From: Oscillospiraceae bacterium
GTDB taxonomy: Bacteria; Bacillota; Clostridia; Oscillospirales; CAG-272
NCBI GenBank assembly: GCA_015064285.1
Contig: SVSN01000023.1
Coordinates: 1-37,712 of the forward strand
DNA: 37,712 nucleotides
Direction of reading: 5' to 3'
Under the pieces are notes generated by a model, which saw only the letters and a list, made by a program, of their open reading frames with translations, was not told the DNA's origin and did not search any database. The position numbers and the translations under genes are program-made. Position 1 is the first letter of the stretch. Each line of letters begins with the position of its first letter. Positions 31,408 through 37,712 of the stretch are shown here, piece after piece.

Positions 31408-32274
31408 ATGAAGAAGACTCTTTCTCTGATCATGGCAGGTCTGCTGACCGCTGCTATGGCACTCTCCGCTTCCGCAGCTTTCGTTGACTGCGCTAACCCC
31501 GACGTTAAGTTCGGTGTTAAGGGTATCGCTGCTGACGTTGCATGGGCTGCTGACGGTGAATGGACCGAAGGCGAATACGCCGAAATCGCTGTAGATGGCA
31601 AGTGGATGTCCGCTGCTGTTTCCGACGAAGCTAACCTGGACGCTGCTCAGAAGCTGGATTACAAGCTGGGTATGTCCTGGGACGCTAACTACCTGTACAC
31701 CTACATCGAATTCTACGATGCAAACGGCCACGACAACACCTACGGTGCTGACCCGGGTAACATGTGGCAGGCTGGTGCTATTCAGGTATCCGCTGCTGAA
31801 GTTGACTCCGTAGCCGGCGACCGTCTGGAATATGGCGTAGGCATTACCTCCGACACCAACGAACTGATCAACACTGTATGGGCTGACTACCTGGGCTCCG
31901 GCTACGGCGTAGCAGGCGACTACATCGTTGTTAACGATGGCGACACCATGATCTATGAAATCAGAACTCCCTTCAACGCATTCTCTACTGTAGCTCCCAA
32001 GGAAGGCGCTCAGTACGGCGTTAACCTGGTTCTGTCCTGGGGTAACGGTTCTGACTATATCCACACTCAGCTGGCTGCTGGCTGCACCGGTGACCCCGGC
32101 AAGGCTGCTGACCGTTTCGCTGACATCACTCTGGAAGAAGCTATCGTAATCGAAACCGAACCTGAAGTTGTAGAAGACACTGCTGCTGCTCCTCAGACCT
32201 TCGACGCTGGTGTGATCGCTGCTGTTGCTGCTATCGTATCCGCTGCTGGTTACGCTATCTCCAAGAAGAGATAA
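31408..32274 (+). CDS. Secreted CBM9-like surface protein 4 with C-terminal APQTFD-type anchor
   Basis: 288 aa and closely similar to protein 3 from signal peptide to end, indicating a recent tandem duplication. Differences are concentrated in surface-like stretches (for example A-S-D-E-A-N-I-P-A-A-K versus L-D-A-A-Q-K, and S-T-V-A-P-K-E-G versus S-T-K-A-A-A-E-G). It shares Y-E-I-R-T-P-F-N-A-F with protein 2 rather than the F-R-V-P-F-S-A-F of protein 3, which hints at mosaic exchange among the copies. Start at 31408 (GAGGGAAG upstream) gives a proper signal peptide; the frame upstream to 31303 is leader. Confidence 0.75.
   Translation: MKKTLSLIMAGLLTAAMALSASAAFVDCANPDVKFGVKGIAADVAWAADGEWTEGEYAEIAVDGKWMSAAVSDEANLDAAQKLDYKLGMSWDANYLYTYIEFYDANGHDNTYGADPGNMWQAGAIQVSAAEVDSVAGDRLEYGVGITSDTNELINTVWADYLGSGYGVAGDYIVVNDGDTMIYEIRTPFNAFSTVAPKEGAQYGVNLVLSWGNGSDYIHTQLAAGCTGDPGKAADRFADITLEEAIVIETEPEVVEDTAAAPQTFDAGVIAAVAAIVSAAGYAISKKR
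32191..32274 (+). repeat. Conserved 84-bp C-terminal anchor cassette, copy 4
   Basis: Identical to copy 2 over all 84 bases although genes 2 and 4 differ widely upstream, the strongest sign of homogenisation among the tails. Confidence 0.9.
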
Positions 32275-32318
32275 GTTTGTTTCAAACATATTCTGACATT
32301 TGAGAAATGACATAGGAA

Positions 32319-32346
32319 AAACCGCTCTGAAAAGGGCGGTTTTTTT
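32319..32346 (+). terminator. Terminator of CBM9-like gene 4
   Basis: Nine-base-pair stem AAACCGCTC/GGGCGGTTT (one wobble) and a seven-T tail. Confidence 0.75.
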
Positions 32347-32367
32347 GTGGGATTTTTTATCTGGTTC

Positions 32368-32396
32368 TTGTGCGGCTGTGAAAACTGTGTTATAAT
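32368..32396 (+). promoter_or_regulatory. Promoter of the 32438 lipoprotein gene
   Basis: TTGTGC (32368-32373), 17 bases, TATAAT (32391-32396). Confidence 0.6.
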
Positions 32397-32437
32397 ACAG
32401 GTGTATTCCCATATTTTAAATTAAGGAGATAAAACAT

Positions 32438-33928
32438 ATGAAAACCAAGAAACTGCTTGCTCTGCTGCTTGCGGCTGTGCTGGCTTTCTCCGGCCTTGTT
32501 GGCTGCGGAAGTGCGGAAGCGGAAACCGAAGCAGCCGGCAACAGTGGAGACACTGTTGTGGAAACGACTCCCCAGGATGTGGAAACCACCCGTGACCAGA
32601 TTTCCGATAACCTGCCTGATAAGGACTTCGGAGGCCGGAATTTCCATCTGCTGACCAGACAGAACTACTTCCATAAGTTCATGCCGGAAGACATGACCGG
32701 CGAAGCGGTGAACGATGCCCTGTATGCCCGGAACACCGAAATCATGGAACGGTACAATATCACTATGAGTTATACCGCGCCTGCCTGTGAATGGGGTTCT
32801 TCCTCCAAGACCTGGAACCAGGATCTGGAAACCTCTGTAATGGCCGGTGACGGTGCCTACGACCTGGTCGCCGGATACGCTTCCACTGTACCGGAAGTGG
32901 TAACCAAGAACATTCTGCTGAACTGGCACGATGTGCCCTATATTGATCTCTCCCGTCCCTGGTGGAGCGAAAGAGTTTCCGAAGCCCTGACGGTAAACGG
33001 TAAGCTGTTTCTGCTGACCGGTGACTATTCCCTTTCTCTGTGGGACGATATGTTCGGTTTCCTGTTCAACAAGCAGGTGGCACTGGACTATGGTATTGAA
33101 GACCTGTACGAGCTGACCAGAAACGGCGGCTGGACCATGGACAAGCTGGCAGAATTCTGCAGTGCGGTAGCCAACGATTCCAATGGTGACGGCACCTGGG
33201 ATGCCAATGATACCTACGGTCTGGTATCCAACTGGTCCACCTCCATCGACACTTTCCAGATCAGCTGTGACATGGATCTGGTATCCCACAAGGATGACGG
33301 CGGTCTGGAGATCACTATGATGTCCGAAAAAGCTGTGGACATTCTGTCCCGCGTAACCGCCCTGTATAACGATGCACATGCAGCCTATGCGGTTGACGAC
33401 GCCGGGATTCTGACTACCTATGACAATATGTTCTCCGGCGGACAGGCGTTGTTCTATGCCATCTTCTTTGCCAATATCACTGCTCTGCGTGACATGGAAA
33501 CCGACTTCGGGATCCTGCCTTATCCCAAACTGGACGAAGCACAGGCACAGTATTCCAGCACGTCCCGTGACAACTTTGACCTGTTTGTTCTGCCTATCGA
33601 CGTTAAGGATCAGGAATTCTCCGGGATTATTACCGAAGCGCTGTGCGCTGAATCCTACCGCAGCGTAGTGCCTACCTACTACGATGTGGTTCTGAAAACC
33701 AAGACCTCCCGTGACGAAGAATCCGCTGAAATGATTGACATCATCCGTGACTCCCTTACCTTCGACCTGGGTTACCTGTGCTCCACGTCCCTGAACGGTC
33801 TGGGCCATATCTTCGTAAACCTGGTTCGCAACAACTCTACCGACCTGGCTTCCAGGTATGCCGGCGCCGAAAAGGCTGCACAGAGTGCGCTGGAAGAAAT
33901 GCTGGCGGCTTACGGTTACGGCGGCTGA
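32438..33928 (+). CDS. Extracellular solute-binding lipoprotein (ABC-type, orphan), paralog 3
   Basis: 496 aa with lipobox (G-L-V-G-C, Cys about residue 23), acidic linker, then L-P-D-K-D-F-G-G-R-N-F-H-L-L. It shares I-D-L-S-R-P-W-W, D-S-N-G-D-G-T-W-D, F-G-I-L-P-Y-P-K-L-D-E-A-Q and Y-Y-D-V-V-L-K-T-K-T-S-R-D-E-E-S with the paralogs at 9 and 7544. AAGGAG lies before the ATG. It sits directly behind the CBM9-like array with its own promoter; the proximity suggests, but does not prove, a shared glycan-related role. No permease genes follow. Confidence 0.85.
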   Translation: MKTKKLLALLLAAVLAFSGLVGCGSAEAETEAAGNSGDTVVETTPQDVETTRDQISDNLPDKDFGGRNFHLLTRQNYFHKFMPEDMTGEAVNDALYARNTEIMERYNITMSYTAPACEWGSSSKTWNQDLETSVMAGDGAYDLVAGYASTVPEVVTKNILLNWHDVPYIDLSRPWWSERVSEALTVNGKLFLLTGDYSLSLWDDMFGFLFNKQVALDYGIEDLYELTRNGGWTMDKLAEFCSAVANDSNGDGTWDANDTYGLVSNWSTSIDTFQISCDMDLVSHKDDGGLEITMMSEKAVDILSRVTALYNDAHAAYAVDDAGILTTYDNMFSGGQALFYAIFFANITALRDMETDFGILPYPKLDEAQAQYSSTSRDNFDLFVLPIDVKDQEFSGIITEALCAESYRSVVPTYYDVVLKTKTSRDEESAEMIDIIRDSLTFDLGYLCSTSLNGLGHIFVNLVRNNSTDLASRYAGAEKAAQSALEEMLAAYGYGG

Positions 33929-33980
33929 GGCTGTTTCTGACGGACGGATTATGCTCACATAATGTTTATGGAATACATCA

Positions 33981-34021
33981 GGGTTTTCCACAGGATCTTT
34001 TTCCTGTCGGGAAACCCTTTT
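33981..34021 (+). terminator. Terminator of the 32438 lipoprotein gene
   Basis: Stem GGGTTTTCC..../..GGAAACCC with an inner ACAGGA/TCCTGT pairing, followed by TTTT. Confidence 0.65.
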
Positions 34022-34024
34022 GTG

Positions 34025-34053
34025 TTGCAAAAACGGGTCCTGCGTGCTATAAT
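34025..34053 (+). promoter_or_regulatory. Promoter of the SGNH hydrolase gene at 34084
   Basis: TTGCAA (34025-34030), 17 bases, TATAAT (34048-34053). Confidence 0.7.
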
Positions 34054-34083
34054 GAAGAAAAACCACAGTTTTCGGAGGTGTGT

Positions 34084-34806
34084 ATGGAGTTTCTGCGGAA
34101 GATGGCGGCGAAGCACGATGACAAATACGGCAAGGCGCCGGTGACGATTGCGTTTTTGGGAGATAGTGTGACCCAGGGGTGTTTTGAGATTTACGAAACC
34201 GGCGGAGGCGGACTGGATACGGTTTACGATGCGGAGAACAACTATGTCCATAAAGTGGCGTCTGTTCTGCGGCATATGTGCCCCGGCGCCCAGCTGAACG
34301 TGATTGCAGCGGGGATCAGCGGGGACAATGCACCAAACGGCAACGCCCGGCTGGAGAGAGATGTGCTGCCTTTTAAGCCGGATCTGACAGTGGTATGCTA
34401 CGGGCTCAACGACAGCGGCGGCGGATTTGACGGTATTACCCGGTATACAGACGCCCTGGAAAGCATTTTCACCCGTCTGCAGGCTGCAGGTTCCGAGGTG
34501 ATCTTTATGACGCCCAACACCATGAATTTCAACACAAGCTGTCACATTACCTGTGACCTGTTCAAAGGTCTGGCAGAGCATTTTGCCGCCATCATGAAGG
34601 ACGGTGTACTGGATGCATACATAGATGCCGCAAAGGCAACAGCGGAAAAATGCGGTGTGCCGGTGGTGGACTGCTATGCCAGGTGGAAAGCCATGGAAGC
34701 AGCCGGAGTCAACACCACGGAGCTGTTGTCCAACAAGCTGAATCATCCTACAAGAGAAATGCACTGGATGTTTGCCTGGATGCTGGTGCAGCAGATCATC
34801 GGATGA
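34084..34806 (+). CDS. SGNH/GDSL-type hydrolase, cytosolic
   Basis: 240 aa without signal peptide. Block I is F-L-G-D-S-V-T-Q-G; the block II glycine lies in A-A-G-I-S-G-D-N; block III is C-Y-G-L-N-D-S-G. The last block reads L-S-N-K-L-N-H-P-T, where the usual Asp three residues before His is Lys. Either another residue supplies the acid or the enzyme works as a Ser-His dyad. Likely a carbohydrate or lipid esterase. Start fixed by GGAGG before the ATG at 34084; the frame upstream is unrelated. Confidence 0.82.
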   Translation: MEFLRKMAAKHDDKYGKAPVTIAFLGDSVTQGCFEIYETGGGGLDTVYDAENNYVHKVASVLRHMCPGAQLNVIAAGISGDNAPNGNARLERDVLPFKPDLTVVCYGLNDSGGGFDGITRYTDALESIFTRLQAAGSEVIFMTPNTMNFNTSCHITCDLFKGLAEHFAAIMKDGVLDAYIDAAKATAEKCGVPVVDCYARWKAMEAAGVNTTELLSNKLNHPTREMHWMFAWMLVQQIIG

Positions 34807-34823
34807 ATATGTTATAAAAGGGA

Positions 34824-34865
34824 AGAGATAAGCAGTATTTCCGGATACGGCTTGTCTCTTTTTTT
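34824..34865 (+). terminator. Terminator of the SGNH hydrolase gene
   Basis: Ten-base-pair stem AGAGATAAGC/GCTTGTCTCT (one G-U) and a long T run. Confidence 0.75.
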
Positions 34866-34877
34866 GTGAAAAGGGTA

Positions 34878-34906
34878 TTGACAGCGTAACACTGTTATGG
34901 TATAAT
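34878..34906 (+). promoter_or_regulatory. Promoter of the DUF4004-bactofilin operon
   Basis: TTGACA (34878-34883), 17 bases, TATAAT (34901-34906). The spacer is almost entirely occupied by a 15-bp palindrome. Confidence 0.75.
34885..34899. promoter_or_regulatory. Operator-like palindrome 1 (CGTAACA-N-TGTTATG)
   Basis: Seven-base arms with one mismatch and a one-base centre, lying between -35 and -10. Confidence 0.6.
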
Positions 34907-34919
34907 CACGGTATAGATA

Positions 34920-34934
34920 CGTAACATTGTTACG
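34920..34934. promoter_or_regulatory. Operator-like palindrome 2 (CGTAACA-N-TGTTACG)
   Basis: Perfect seven-base arms with a one-base centre, between transcription start and ribosome site, 35 bp from palindrome 1. Confidence 0.65.
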
Positions 34935-34947
34935 AAAGGAGATGCAT

Positions 34948-35346
34948 ATGGAAGAGTTTATCTCCAAAAAGGAAGTGCTGGCAAAGTACGGAATTTCCTA
35001 TGGCGCACTGTACCGGTGGAAGCGGATGGGACTGATTCCGGAGGACTGGTTTATCCGGCAGTCCACCCAGACGGGGCAGGAAACCGTTTTCCCAAAGGCG
35101 CTGATGTGTGCGCGGATGGAAGAAATTCTGGCGCAGAAGAATGACACATCGCTGGAAGAACTGGCGGAACGATACAGAAGCCGGACGGAAAACCTGCAGC
35201 TGGTGATCCGTCATGCAAGCGGGACAGGGGTCAGCCGGCTGGAACTGTCGGAGATCGCCTGGATCGGTCTGTCCGACGGTACGGATCTGACACAGATGAT
35301 CAGAGAAGCGGCGGAAAAGGGAACACAGAGAAAGGATATGGTATGA
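34948..35346 (+). CDS. YhbD-type DUF4004 protein with MerR-like HTH
   Basis: 132 aa. The N-terminus (F-I-S-K-K-E-V-L-A-K-Y-G-I-S-Y-G-A-L-Y-R-W-K-R-M-G-L) is a MerR-like helix-turn-helix; the following part is helical and charged, as in B. subtilis YhbD-type proteins. It likely binds the two palindromes at its own promoter. AAGGAG lies six bases before the chosen ATG. The stop overlaps the bactofilin start (ATGA), so both are made together. This regulator-bactofilin pairing resembles the yhbD-E-F cluster of Bacillus. Confidence 0.72.
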   Translation: MEEFISKKEVLAKYGISYGALYRWKRMGLIPEDWFIRQSTQTGQETVFPKALMCARMEEILAQKNDTSLEELAERYRSRTENLQLVIRHASGTGVSRLELSEIAWIGLSDGTDLTQMIREAAEKGTQRKDMV

Positions 35347-36059
35347 ACAATAACATCAATATCAACGGCTCCGGCAGCGTGGCCGGCGGCACTTATGATA
35401 CCGTTACCATCAACGGAAGCGGGCGGGTGAACGGCGATCTTGTCTGTCACAGCATGACCATCAACGGCAGCGGGGCTGTACACGGGAACCTGAAGGCAGC
35501 CGGCAGCTTTACCATCAACGGCTCCGGCAGAGTGGATGGGAGCATCACCGAAAGCGGCAGTGTAGCCATCAACGGCTCCGGGAAAGTAGGCGGATCTGTC
35601 CATTGCCATACCTTCCGTTCTTCCGGTTCCGCTTCCGTGGACGGGGACTGCGAAGGGGAAGACGTGGAACTGAGCGGCGGCGGTCACATCGGCGGGCTGC
35701 TCAACGGGGAAAAGGTGCGGATTCATCTGTATAACAACAACCATCCGAAAATCGGCTCCATCGGCGGTTCGGATATTCAGGTAAAACACAGACCGGGCGG
35801 AAACGGAAATAATCCCGGTTGGCATATCAAAATTTTGGGAATCGAAATCGGCAGCAGCGGCGGCAGCGGAGAGCCGGGGTATCTGGAAACCGACACCATT
35901 GAGGGCGATGTTATCGATCTGGCATATACCAGGGCCAACCGGGTCAGCGGTCGTGTGGTGAAAATCGGTGCAGGATGTATGATCGGCAGAGTGGAATACA
36001 CCGAATCCGCCGAGATCGACAGAGAAAACAGCGAAATCGGGGAAACAGTGCAGCTGTAA
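35343..36059 (+). CDS. Bactofilin-like polymer-forming protein
   Basis: 238 aa. Residues 1-130 are right-handed beta-helix repeats: the I-N-G-S-G unit occurs five times at near-regular spacing (T-I-N-G-S-G-R-V-N-G-D-L and similar), typical of bactofilins (YhbE/YhbF type). A Gly/Asn/Ser-rich middle and a second strand-rich part (V-S-G-R-V-V-K-I-G-A-G-C-M-I-G-R-V-E-Y) follow. Bactofilins form filaments that organise envelope or flagellar functions; the role here is unknown. No signal peptide. Four-base overlap with the upstream regulator gene. Confidence 0.85.
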   Translation: MNNNININGSGSVAGGTYDTVTINGSGRVNGDLVCHSMTINGSGAVHGNLKAAGSFTINGSGRVDGSITESGSVAINGSGKVGGSVHCHTFRSSGSASVDGDCEGEDVELSGGGHIGGLLNGEKVRIHLYNNNHPKIGSIGGSDIQVKHRPGGNGNNPGWHIKILGIEIGSSGGSGEPGYLETDTIEGDVIDLAYTRANRVSGRVVKIGAGCMIGRVEYTESAEIDRENSEIGETVQL

Positions 36060-36111
36060 TGGAGTTCACTGGCTGAGAGCAGATTACAGACAAAGAAAAA
36101 CGTTCAACCTC

Positions 36112-36140
36112 TTGCATTTTCAGGGGAAACATGGTATAAT
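36112..36140 (+). promoter_or_regulatory. Promoter of asnS
   Basis: TTGCAT (36112-36117), 17 bases, TATAAT (36135-36140). The leader contains a GTTCCTC/GAGGAAC inverted repeat (36162-36168, 36188-36194) just before the ribosome site. No T-box is recognisable in this short leader. Confidence 0.65.
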
Positions 36141-36211
36141 ACTACATTATCAATAAAAAAAGTTCCTCCATAAAAACAAATCAAAAAGAGGAACAGGAAA
36201 GGATATCCACC

Positions 36212-37603
36212 ATGGAACTCACTTCTGTCAGAACCCTGTACCGGGCCATGGACACAGTGGACCAGTCCCACGTAAAGGTAGGCGGCTGGGTACGCAGTAT
36301 CCGTGACTCCAGAACCTTTGGCTTTATCGTGCTCTCCGACGGTACCTTCTTTGAACCCGTCCAGATCGTTTATGACGATAATCTGCCCAATTTCAATGAA
36401 ATTTCCAAGTTCAATGTGGGTTCCGCCATCATCGTGGAAGGCCGTATCGTACTGACCCCTGAGGCCAAGCAGCCCTTTGAAATCCACGCCGATTCCGTAA
36501 CCCTGGAAGGCGCATCCACCCCCGATTATCCCCTGCAGAAAAAGCGCCACACCATCGAATATCTCCGCACCATCTCCCACCTGCGCCCCCGTACCAACCT
36601 GTTCCAGGCGGTATTCCGCGTGCGCTCCCTGGCCGCTTATGCCATCCATAAGTTCTTCCAGGAACGGAACTTTGTATACGTGAACACCCCCCTGATCACC
36701 GGTTCCGACTGTGAAGGTGCCGGCGAAATGTTCCGGGTTACCACCCTGGATCTGGAAAACCTGCCCATGACCGAAGACGGCAAGGTAGATTTCTCCAAAG
36801 ACTTCTTCGGCAAGTCCACCAACCTGACGGTATCCGGCCAGCTCAACGGCGAAACCTACGCCATGGCTTTCAAGAACATCTACACCTTCGGCCCCACCTT
36901 CCGTGCGGAAAACTCCAACACCACCCGTCATGCCGCTGAATTCTGGATGATCGAGCCGGAAATCGCTTTCGCCGATCTGCAGGACGACATGATGCTGGCG
37001 GAATCCATGCTGAAGTACATCATCCGTTACGTAATGGAAAACGCACCGGAAGAAATGGCCTTCTTCAACAGCTTTGTGGACAAGGGCCTCATCGAACGGC
37101 TGAACCATGTGGTGAACTCCGATTTTGGCCACGTGACCTACACCGAAGCTGTAGAAATTCTGGAAAAGAACAACGATGCCTTCGATTATAAGGTATACTG
37201 GGGCTGTGACCTGCAGACCGAACACGAACGGTATCTGACCGAACAGGTCTTCAAGCGTCCCGTATTCGTAACCGACTATCCCAAGGAAATCAAGGCATTC
37301 TACATGAAGCTCAACGAAGACGGCAAGACTGTGGCAGCCATGGACTGTCTGGTACCCGGCATCGGCGAAATCATCGGCGGTTCCCAGCGTGAAGATAACT
37401 ACGATCTGCTGGACAAGCGGCTTGACGAACTGGGACTGGACAAGGAATCCTACGGGTTCTACATGGATCTGCGGAAGTACGGTTCCGCCCGCCACGCAGG
37501 CTTCGGTCTGGGCTTTGAAAGATGCGTTATGTACCTGACCGGTGTGAACAACATCCGCGATGTACTGTCTTTCCCCAGAACCGTAAACAACTGCGAACTG
37601 TAA
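36212..37603 (+). CDS. asnS: Asparaginyl-tRNA synthetase
   Basis: 463 aa class IIb synthetase that charges tRNA-Asn. An N-terminal OB-fold anticodon-binding domain ([18 protein letters not shown]) is followed by the catalytic core: motif 2 [19 protein letters not shown], and motif 3 G-F-G-L-G-F-E-R. The D-C-E-G-A-G-E-M-F-x-V-T flipping-loop region fits AsnRS rather than AspRS. AAAGGA precedes the ATG. Length is normal. Confidence 0.95.
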   Translation: MELTSVRTLYRAMDTVDQSHVKVGGWVRSIRDSRTFGFIVLSDGTFFEPVQIVYDDNLPNFNEISKFNVGSAIIVEGRIVLTPEAKQPFEIHADSVTLEGASTPDYPLQKKRHTIEYLRTISHLRPRTNLFQAVFRVRSLAAYAIHKFFQERNFVYVNTPLITGSDCEGAGEMFRVTTLDLENLPMTEDGKVDFSKDFFGKSTNLTVSGQLNGETYAMAFKNIYTFGPTFRAENSNTTRHAAEFWMIEPEIAFADLQDDMMLAESMLKYIIRYVMENAPEEMAFFNSFVDKGLIERLNHVVNSDFGHVTYTEAVEILEKNNDAFDYKVYWGCDLQTEHERYLTEQVFKRPVFVTDYPKEIKAFYMKLNEDGKTVAAMDCLVPGIGEIIGGSQREDNYDLLDKRLDELGLDKESYGFYMDLRKYGSARHAGFGLGFERCVMYLTGVNNIRDVLSFPRTVNNCEL

Positions 37604-37616
37604 GACAGATACAACA

Positions 37617-37665
37617 AAAAGACAGCCTGCGGAGGAATCAAAACCTCTCTGCAGGCTGTTTTTAT
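37617..37665 (+). terminator. Terminator of asnS
   Basis: Nine-base-pair outer stem ACAGCCTGC/GCAGGCTGT (37622-37630, 37651-37659) with an inner GAGG/CCTC pairing, then TTTTT. Confidence 0.8.
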
Positions 37666-37712
37666 TATCCAACTGTCCGTTGAGGACGGGTATCTGTCGG
37701 ATCGCTTCCCTC

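Noticed and set aside
28972-32412. Long antisense frames opposite the CBM9-like genes (Ser/Val-rich)
   Set aside because: They come from strong codon bias on the plus strand; no start signals or known domains.
32390-34066. Minus-strand open frame of 558 codons
   Set aside because: Antisense to the third solute-binding lipoprotein gene, which has a promoter, ribosome site and lipobox.
36162-36194. Possible T-box or attenuator in the asnS leader
   Set aside because: Only a seven-base inverted repeat is present; the leader is too short and lacks a T-box sequence or specifier loop.

Overview
The window looks like chromosomal DNA of an anaerobic, gut- or rumen-type member of the Clostridia (Oscillospiraceae-like). 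The evidence is the secG-rnr pair, many lipoproteins with serine/threonine/glutamate-rich linkers, DUF4358 and DUF4838 proteins, a YhbD/bactofilin pair, strong AGGAGG ribosome binding sites and canonical sigma-A promoters (TTGACA-17-TATAAT types). This placement is inference; no rRNA or other phylogenetic marker was compared. No tRNA, rRNA, CRISPR array, phage or transposase gene was seen.

Layout. 1-2.8 kb: an orphan solute-binding lipoprotein, then a two-gene operon of an unknown protein and an ArsR-DUF2087 repressor whose promoter is flanked by twin operators. 2.8-6.4 kb: a GNAT acetyltransferase, a stand-alone E2-like acyltransferase lacking the catalytic His, and an SGNH hydrolase with a DUF4358 lipoprotein. 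6.4-7.5 kb: divergent feoA and a DtxR-type regulator with two iron-box-like sites. 7.5-9.9 kb: a second orphan solute-binding lipoprotein and a CarD-like regulator. 10-16.5 kb (minus strand): ligA, alpha/beta hydrolase, murJ, a GT4 glycosyltransferase and a PnuC remnant, closed by a large hairpin. 16.6-18.2 kb: a membrane protein and an unrecognised TIM-barrel-like protein. 18.2-18.7 kb: a ~520 bp inverted-repeat element. 18.7-21 kb: a marR-acyl-CoA ligase operon. 21.2-22.9 kb: a sulfotransferase-DUF4838 operon. 23.0-23.9 kb: a DUF11 repeat protein without a signal peptide. 24.3-27.6 kb: secG and rnr.

28.0-32.3 kb is the most distinctive part. Four consecutive, separately promoted and terminated genes encode secreted CBM9-like proteins. 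Their bodies diverge, but their last 84 bp are almost identical and encode the same C-terminal APQTFD motif, hydrophobic helix and KKR tail. Codon use in these genes (GCT, GTT, GAA, AAC) is strongly biased compared with the flanks, which suggests very high expression. A third orphan solute-binding lipoprotein follows at 32.4 kb.

33.9-37.7 kb: an SGNH hydrolase, a MerR-like DUF4004 regulator translationally coupled to a bactofilin under two copies of a CGTAACA-N-TGTTACG palindrome, and asnS.

Themes: (i) cell-surface and carbohydrate interaction (solute-binding lipoproteins, CBM9-like array, DUF4838, sulfotransferase, SGNH enzymes, MurJ/GT); (ii) four small local regulators, each with duplicated operator-like palindromes at its own promoter; (iii) dispersed intergenic repeats, one of which shows a compensatory base-pair change.
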